Source: Linum tenue
Taxonomy: Eukaryota; Streptophyta; Magnoliopsida; Malpighiales; Linaceae
Length of the DNA stretch: 64,000 nt
Reading direction: 5' to 3'
NCBI GenBank assembly: GCA_946122785.1
Contig: CAMGYJ010000006.1
Location: 51,542,066 to 51,606,065 of the forward strand
A model generated the notes under the pieces. It ran no database searches. It saw nothing but the letters and a program-made list of their open reading frames with translations, and was not told the origin of the DNA. Made by a program: the position numbers and the translations under genes. Shown piece after piece: positions 58,569-64,000 of this stretch; the stretch's first letter is position 1, and every line of letters starts with the position of its first letter.

Positions 58569-61500
58569 ATGGCAGCTGAGCTCGATGAATTAACCGTCGT
58601 CAAGGAAGGAGAGGCTGAGATTCTTATGCATGCTAAAAATGAAGTCTTCTATAACAAGACCCAGGTCCCGATGAATTCCCTGATTCATTTTGTTTGCTGT
58701 AATAAGTGAACTGGAAGATGGGTTTTGGTGGGAGGTTTAAGTTTTTTCGGTTTTGAATTATATCTAATTGGGTTTGGTTAAGTTGGAATAATGCTGTGCT
58801 ATGAAAAACGGTTCTCATTCTTTGAAGTTTCTTATTTGATGCTTAAGTATAGTAGTTCATGAATTCTTGCTTCAGTTTACTGAGGTAAGATGTCCAATAA
58901 TGTGCTGGAGGAGTTTATTAATTAAATTGCTGGTTATGTGGGTAATGAAGTAATCCAGATAACTTGTTCTGTAAATGGGCAGGTTAACAATCGTGATATA
59001 TCAATTGCTGTGCTGAGGATATTTATATCCAAACGCAAGGAAGAGCATGAATCCAAGCTGTCCAAAAGAACCAAGTCTGCAGCTAAGGTTTCTGAAAGTG
59101 GTGCTGCTGAGTCTGCTGTTAATGAAGAGAAATGCAATGGAAACACTAAAGTCCCTAAAGAGACTTCTGAAGTCGCTGAAAAGACTTCTACAGCTGAACC
59201 TTGCACCACCTTTGAAGAAATGGTGAAGACCACCGAGGGAAAAGTTAGAGTGGAGCTAAAACCTCCCAGGGTTCTTGAGGTTCTTGAATACAAACTCTTT
59301 TTTAGCTCTTTACAATACTGTGGATATGCTGCAGTCACTTGCTAAGTATTTTCCTGCGCATGTAGGCTCTGTCAGCATCCGGTTTAAGAGCTCTGAGGTA
59401 TGCTCGTGAAATTGAAGGGATTGGTCAAATTGTGGCTTTGGACAATGATAAAGGTGAGTCTTTTTGTAGGCCAAAGCTTCTTGATGGATCCGGTTAACCT
59501 GCTCTGATTTTCTTATTTTGGTATATTTCTTTTGCTTTCAGCTTCAGTTGAAGCCTGCAGGAGAAATATAAAGTTCAATGGTTCTGTGGCAATTTCCAAG
59601 GTGGAATCCAATCTTGCTGATGCTCGTGTATACATGTTGACTCATCCAAAAGAGTTTGATGTGGTATGTTTAATCCTTAGGTGGTTGTCTGTGTTCAAAT
59701 GTAGCTACATCCGAGCCGTGATTAACTTCTGGAATTGAAAAGATCTGGACTTCTATCGTGATATATGTTCAATCCAGTGGCCTTGATGGGGGGAGGGCTG
59801 TTCCTAATTTGTTTTTTCGTATTATCTCAGGTTGATCTTGATCCTTACGGGTCACCTTCAGTGTTTCTGGACTCTGCTGTTCAGTCAGTTGCTGATGGTG
59901 GCATTCTGATGTGCACAGCAACTGATATGGCAGTGCTTTGTGGAGGTAATGGTGAGGTTTGCTATTCCAAGTAAGAAAATGCATCCATCACTTTACTTTG
60001 AATGCTGATTTGTTTATATTGGCTCGTCTTAACTCATATTTGTTAATATAGGTACGGTTCCTACCCATTGAGGGGAAAATATTGCCATGAAATGGCTTTG
60101 AGGATCCTACTTGCTTCGATTGAGGTACCTTCATACCCCTTAAAAATAGTGATAAAGTAGAAATTATGCAGTGACTCTTATTCCGATTGTATTAATTGTG
60201 AATGATTGATGGTTTTTGCATATGAAAGGATTAAATTTGGCAAGGGATTCCCTTAAACGTTAAGATTAGCAATTGTATTGGTTCTTTCTGTTACGTCATG
60301 GTGTATATAGATCCTTTGTGCAAATGAATTACTGTGCTTTGGGTAAGGTTTACGAGTGCTTTCTTTACTAATTCCTGGCTATAAATGCAGAGCCATGCAA
60401 ATCGATACAAGCGTTACATTGTTCCTGTTCTATCAGTACAGATGGACTTCTATGTTAGGGTTTTTGTTCGCGTCTATACGTAAGTTATACTTTCATGACA
60501 CTACTTTATTCCAAACTTATATATGGATGTAGAAGGTAGTGCCTTGATTGTCCATAACAAGAAACTCGTAAGGTGTGTTCTTTACAGTTCAGCCGGTGCG
60601 ATGAAGAATACTCCTCTCAAGCTATCTTATGTTTACCAATGCATTGGATGTGACTCTTTCCATCTTCAACCTATTGGAAGGACCCTTGCCAAGGTTTGCA
60701 TCTCATGAATATTTGATTGTCATTGCTTGTGAGGTAGCGTATATTGTGTATGCCTGAGCCTGAACTTCCCATATTGCCTACAAAAACGTGAAATCCTTTT
60801 ATGTATTCTGATCAATATATGATTGTATTTCTTCCTATTCTGAATTCTTAACCACGGCTTTAATTTTCCAGAATAACAGCGTAAGGTATATGCCTGGTTT
60901 TGGCCCCGCTGTACCTCAAGAATGTACAGACTGTGGGAAGAAATTCAACATGGGTGGTCCTGTTTGGTCTGCTCCAATTCATGATCCAGAATGGGTAGCC
61001 TCTATACTTGAAGATGTAAAATCTATGAAGGACCGGTACCCTGCATATGAGCGCATATCTGCGGTACTGACAACAATCTCAGAGGAACTGCCAGATGTCC
61101 CTCTCTTTTTGAGCTTGCACAATCTGTGTGCTACCCTAAAGTGCACTTCCCCGTCTGCAGTCATCTTCCGCTCTGCTGTGATAAACGCAGGGTTTCGTAT
61201 ATCAGGAACTCACGTCAACCCTCTGGGGTTAAAATCCGATGCACCAATGGATGTCATTTGGGATATAATGAGATGCTGGGTGAGCGCACTTTATCTGTAA
61301 GTTATAGGAAGAATAATGTGCGTTCTAAATATTGTCCCTGGCCATTAAACCATCGGAGCTATCATCTAACATCGCAGGTTAAAAACCATCCAGTGAAAGC
61401 TCAGGCACCCGATCAGGCTGGAAGCGTAATTCTTGCCAAAGAACCAGTTCTGCAAGTACAATTGCTCTCTGATAACCTTCTACTTCCTGTTCTCTTGTGC

Positions 61501-61825
61501 TTTTATGAACTCACAGCAGCTGCTCAACTGTACTAACTAAGTATTTTCTTTTTGCTTGTTTCAGGCAAACTTTGCTCGAGCTGTTGCGTCTCTCAGCAAG
61601 GCGCAAGCAAAGAAAGTTGCTCGCTTTCTCCCTAATCCAGAGAGGCACTGGGGCCCCAAAGTCAAGGCGGGTCGTATTATTACCAGCAAGCACATTTCCC
61701 TTCTGGGACCAGAGGCCGTGAATGGATACCTCAGCCATGAGAATGGTGGTGATGAAGAAGGGCCGGAAACGAAGCGTGTGAAAACAGAGGAAGAAGTGGA
61801 AGATCCTACTCCGGAGGTTTCATAG
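58569..61825 (+). CDS. TRM1: tRNA (guanine26-N2)-dimethyltransferase, eleven exons
   Basis: Exons: 58569-58664, 58983-59279, 59366-59453, 59542-59663, 59831-59970, 60052-60124, 60391-60479, 60588-60693, 60872-61279, 61378-61455, 61565-61825; all GT-AG; 585 residues from the ATG at 58569 ([20 protein letters not shown]). The enzyme uses S-adenosylmethionine to make N2,N2-dimethylguanosine at tRNA position 26. Seen: NxxxxFYNKTQVNNRD at the N-terminus, a SAM-binding region [18 protein letters not shown] and VALDNDKASVEA, the catalytic motif [16 protein letters not shown], and a zinc site made by YQCIGC and CTDCGKKF. The C-terminal tail is acidic ([20 protein letters not shown]) and includes a KRVK nuclear-type signal. 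A longer in-frame start exists at 58398. Confidence 0.95.
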
Positions 61826-62306
61826 TGGTCAAGCAGCTGGTTAGGCGGCAGGCTACCTCTGCCGATATTTATGTCCCTTGTTTGTGGAAATTCGTTCCCA
61901 GCTTCCGAAAGAAACGGTGGCAATTTTGATTTACTTGGGTTGGGTTGTTCTTCACGTAGTGGTTTTACATTTCGTGTTACTTTTTTCTACCATTCTTTTT
62001 CTTTTTGGTTAATAAACTCTATTGGATTTCTAGCAAGGTTCGTGGCTTCTCTTTGTCATTTTAGGAAACGGGACAAGATAGGATGTGGAATTGTAAAATG
62101 CGAAATGGGCTTCCTAAGATGACCAATGTATCCTAACATCCAATCCTTTGCTGAACTTAGAGCTAGAATATCTATAGTTAATCAAATCAAGCGGGGTAAG
62201 AGGCATTTTAGTGTGCTTTATAGTATTGGTACTATAAAATATTTACAGCCATTAGATCATGTTCAAACTATATCAACCATTAGATTTTATTTAAATTATT
62301 AAATTA
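61826..62306. other. TRM1 3' region
   Basis: Presumed 3' UTR and spacer. A T-rich segment at 61980-62020 may serve polyadenylation. Near 62213 a GCTTTATAGTATTGGT sequence resembles the repeat end of the small MITE at 36378. No gene seen. Confidence 0.45.
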
Positions 62307-63143
62307 TTATTTTATTTGTGTGTGATAACCGGTACAACCGGTTGTCTGAAACCAATTGAGACAAACACTATCTTCCTTCGAAACCATTCTTCTCACCGCC
62401 GAAACCCTTCTTCCTTCGATCCTCTTCCTTCCTTCGATCCTCTCCACGCAGCTAGCGAGCAGTGAAGACGACGAGCAGTGGGTGACGACGAGTGAAGACG
62501 GCGAGCAGTGGGTGACGACGAGTGAAGACGGCGAGCAGTGGGTGACGACGAGTAGAAGGCGGCAGTGAAGGCGGCGATTCGGATTCCAGATTCCGACGAC
62601 GACAGTGAAGGCGGCGAGCAAGGGACGACGAGAGCGAGCATCTCTTCGTCGATTGCAAACGAAGACCCTCTTCCCATCGATAGCTAACGAAGACTCTGCA
62701 CAAAACCCCTCTTCCCATCGATAGCAAACGAAGACCGCTGACCTACCTCCTCCACCGCAACTTTTTTCGGTTAGTACTATCTTCTTTGTGTTTAGCTTGA
62801 TAATTAGCTGCAATGGCGGTTCCTGTTGTTCCTTCACTTGTTTTGAAGGAGAATTTGCAGCATTTACCTTCTCTTCACCTTGTTTTTGCTGTTGAGGTTG
62901 TGCTTGATTTGTCTCCGTTTCAGCAACATCCTTAGCAGGCTCTTGTTGTTGTTGTTGTTGTTCCTCAATCTTCTTCTGTTGAGGAGGAGCATTGGGTTCT
63001 TCTGTTGTTAGGGTAGAAGAATTCGAGTCTGAAGAATTCACAGCAGTTGTGGTTGTTGTTGTTGTGGTTGAGGTTGTGGTTGTTGATGATGCTTCCTTTG
63101 GTGAGGAAGCTTTGGATGGATGTTGTTGTTGTAGTTCTTCCAT
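62307..63143 (-). CDS. Unidentified Gln/Thr-rich reading frame
   Basis: The frame is open from 63200, with its first ATG at 63143 (MEELQQQHPSKASSPKEASS), to 62307, about 278 codons. The first 115 residues are low complexity: Thr runs, Gln runs (EEQQQQQQEP) and Ser/Pro/Lys. The rest overlaps minisatellite repeats and looks much less protein-like (repeated SSLVVTHCSP). The true first exon may therefore end near 62750, where GGAGGTAG/GTCAGC gives a possible donor site. I recognise no domain. It could be the 5' exon of a real gene or chance coding in repeats. Confidence 0.35.
   Translation of the reverse strand: MEELQQQHPSKASSPKEASSTTTTSTTTTTTTTAVNSSDSNSSTLTTEEPNAPPQQKKIEEQQQQQQEPAKDVAETETNQAQPQQQKQGEEKVNAANSPSKQVKEQQEPPLQLIIKLNTKKIVLTEKSCGGGGRSAVFVCYRWEEGFCAESSLAIDGKRVFVCNRRRDARSRRPLLAAFTVVVGIWNPNRRLHCRLLLVVTHCSPSSLVVTHCSPSSLVVTHCSSSSLLASCVERIEGRKRIEGRRVSAVRRMVSKEDSVCLNWFQTTGCTGYHTQIK
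62459..62740. repeat. Minisatellite and direct repeats
   Basis: A 30-bp unit (GTGAAGACGGCGAGCAGTGG plus GTGACGACGA) occurs three times in tandem from 62462 to about 62552. A CTCTTCCCATCGATAGC unit with AACGAAGAC occurs twice at about 62668-62695 and 62707-62734, and AACGAAGAC alone once more at 62658. Confidence 0.8.
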
Positions 63144-64000
63144 CTTCTTCGTGGGAGGATTGATATGATATGATATGGTAGATAGAAAGGCCGTGTTCAC
63201 TGAGAAAGTTGGGAATTTTTCTCTGTTTAGCCAATTGATGAATGTAGTTAAGTTTGAAAACCATGATTTGTTTGATTGATTTAAGTCTCTTTGCTATGGT
63301 TAGTGGCTCCAAGCATGCGATTAACCAACAGAAATGGGTGCTTATCTTAACTGTTCACTTCATAGTATGAGTTTTCTGTTTGTGGAGTTATCGGATGTAT
63401 CCGAAGGGACTGTATGTGGAGTTAGAATTGTGTATATAATGTAGAAAAGAAGTTTAGTGCAGTGGGTAAAAGAGCTTCCATGAATGATGAGACATTAAGG
63501 TCAAACTTAGTTAGGATATTTAGAGCATGGTTGTGGCTGATCGATATGCAAATACAGGAGGTCTGTTGGCCTTAGAATATACGGCAGCTTGGGAGTTACT
63601 CCCAGTTTTATTCTTTATTGTACATTCCGTGCCTCGATCTCATTTTGTATTGTTCGTTTCGTTGTTGCCTTTGCTTTCAAACTGAAGAGAATAACTGTGC
63701 TGGGGTTGTTCTGCTTGCTTCTTTAGTTCTTTGGTCTTGATTGGGTTTTAGGGATGTAAGGAATGGGTTTGTAGAGTTTACTTAATAGTCAATTTTTATC
63801 TCCCACATCCCACTAGAGTTCGAGTTATTTTCAGGGTTTGTAGTGTCGTTACCGTTGCTTATTGATTACATTTTGGACTGTTAATTGAAGGGTCTTGCTT
63901 GGCTGCATGAAAGGTGCAATTGAGTGTGTTAGTCAAGAACTATTTCATGAAATCAGGGTGACTTCAGTTTTAGCCAGTTTGGATGGAAATAGAGCGAGTG
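63144..64000. other. Right edge, no gene recognised
   Basis: T-rich sequence upstream of the frame at 63143. No ORF with recognisable content on either strand and no repeat edges seen. Confidence 0.45.

Noticed and set aside
58272..58709. TRM1 extended to 58272 with a basic, mitochondrial-looking N-terminus
   Set aside because: The frame there opens at TTG, not ATG, and reads into intron 1 after 58664; only the ATG at 58398 remains a candidate.
58934..59338. 134-residue ORF on the minus strand
   Set aside because: Antisense shadow of TRM1 exon 2.

Overview
The window is nuclear DNA from a flowering plant. Evidence: GT-AG split genes whose products match plant GDH, GAR1 and TRM1; Athila-type Ty3/gypsy elements primed by tRNA-Asp; plant L1 LINEs; hAT, MULE-like and foldback DNA elements. 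I cannot name the species.

Layout. 1-50 kb is almost entirely nested transposable elements. A 13.1-kb Athila-like element on the minus strand (636-13760, target duplication GATGG) carries broken gag, protease, RT/RNase H, integrase and env-like regions, and sits inside an older + strand LTR element (remnants 1-635 and 13766-17573). A chromovirus LTR fragment (16499-17235) lies inside that older element. From 18.5 to 33 kb there are two decayed minus-strand LINEs. The second LINE is split by a solo LTR, which is split by a non-autonomous relative of the Athila element (24764-29170, duplication CCTGG). A 5,374-bp tandem duplication has copied part of this stack. From 33 to 50 kb there are foldback elements rich in ACCATATGGTAT-like palindromes, another solo LTR, two MITE-like elements, a chromovirus gag-protease remnant, two more LINE fragments and a non-autonomous hAT. 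50-53.3 kb is intergenic.

The right end is genic: a nine-exon mitochondrial NAD-glutamate dehydrogenase of GDH2 type (53355-55621, +), a four-exon GAR1 gene of the H/ACA snoRNP (56532-57936, -), and an eleven-exon tRNA (guanine26-N2)-dimethyltransferase TRM1 (58569-61825, +). GAR1 and TRM1 are divergent and share a promoter of about 0.63 kb with telo-box and site II motifs; both act in stable RNA maturation. A low-complexity Gln/Thr-rich reading frame of unknown reality lies at 62307-63143 (-).

The most unusual signal is shared by at least five LTR types here. Each carries, in promoter-proximal U3, an array of inverted half-sites with core ACGG/CCGT, and the bases flanking the core differ by family but stay matched between left and right halves. 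The Athila-like element has a second array with a canonical TATA box inside the element, upstream of its env-like ORF, and that ORF has a splice-acceptor-like sequence four bases before its ATG.
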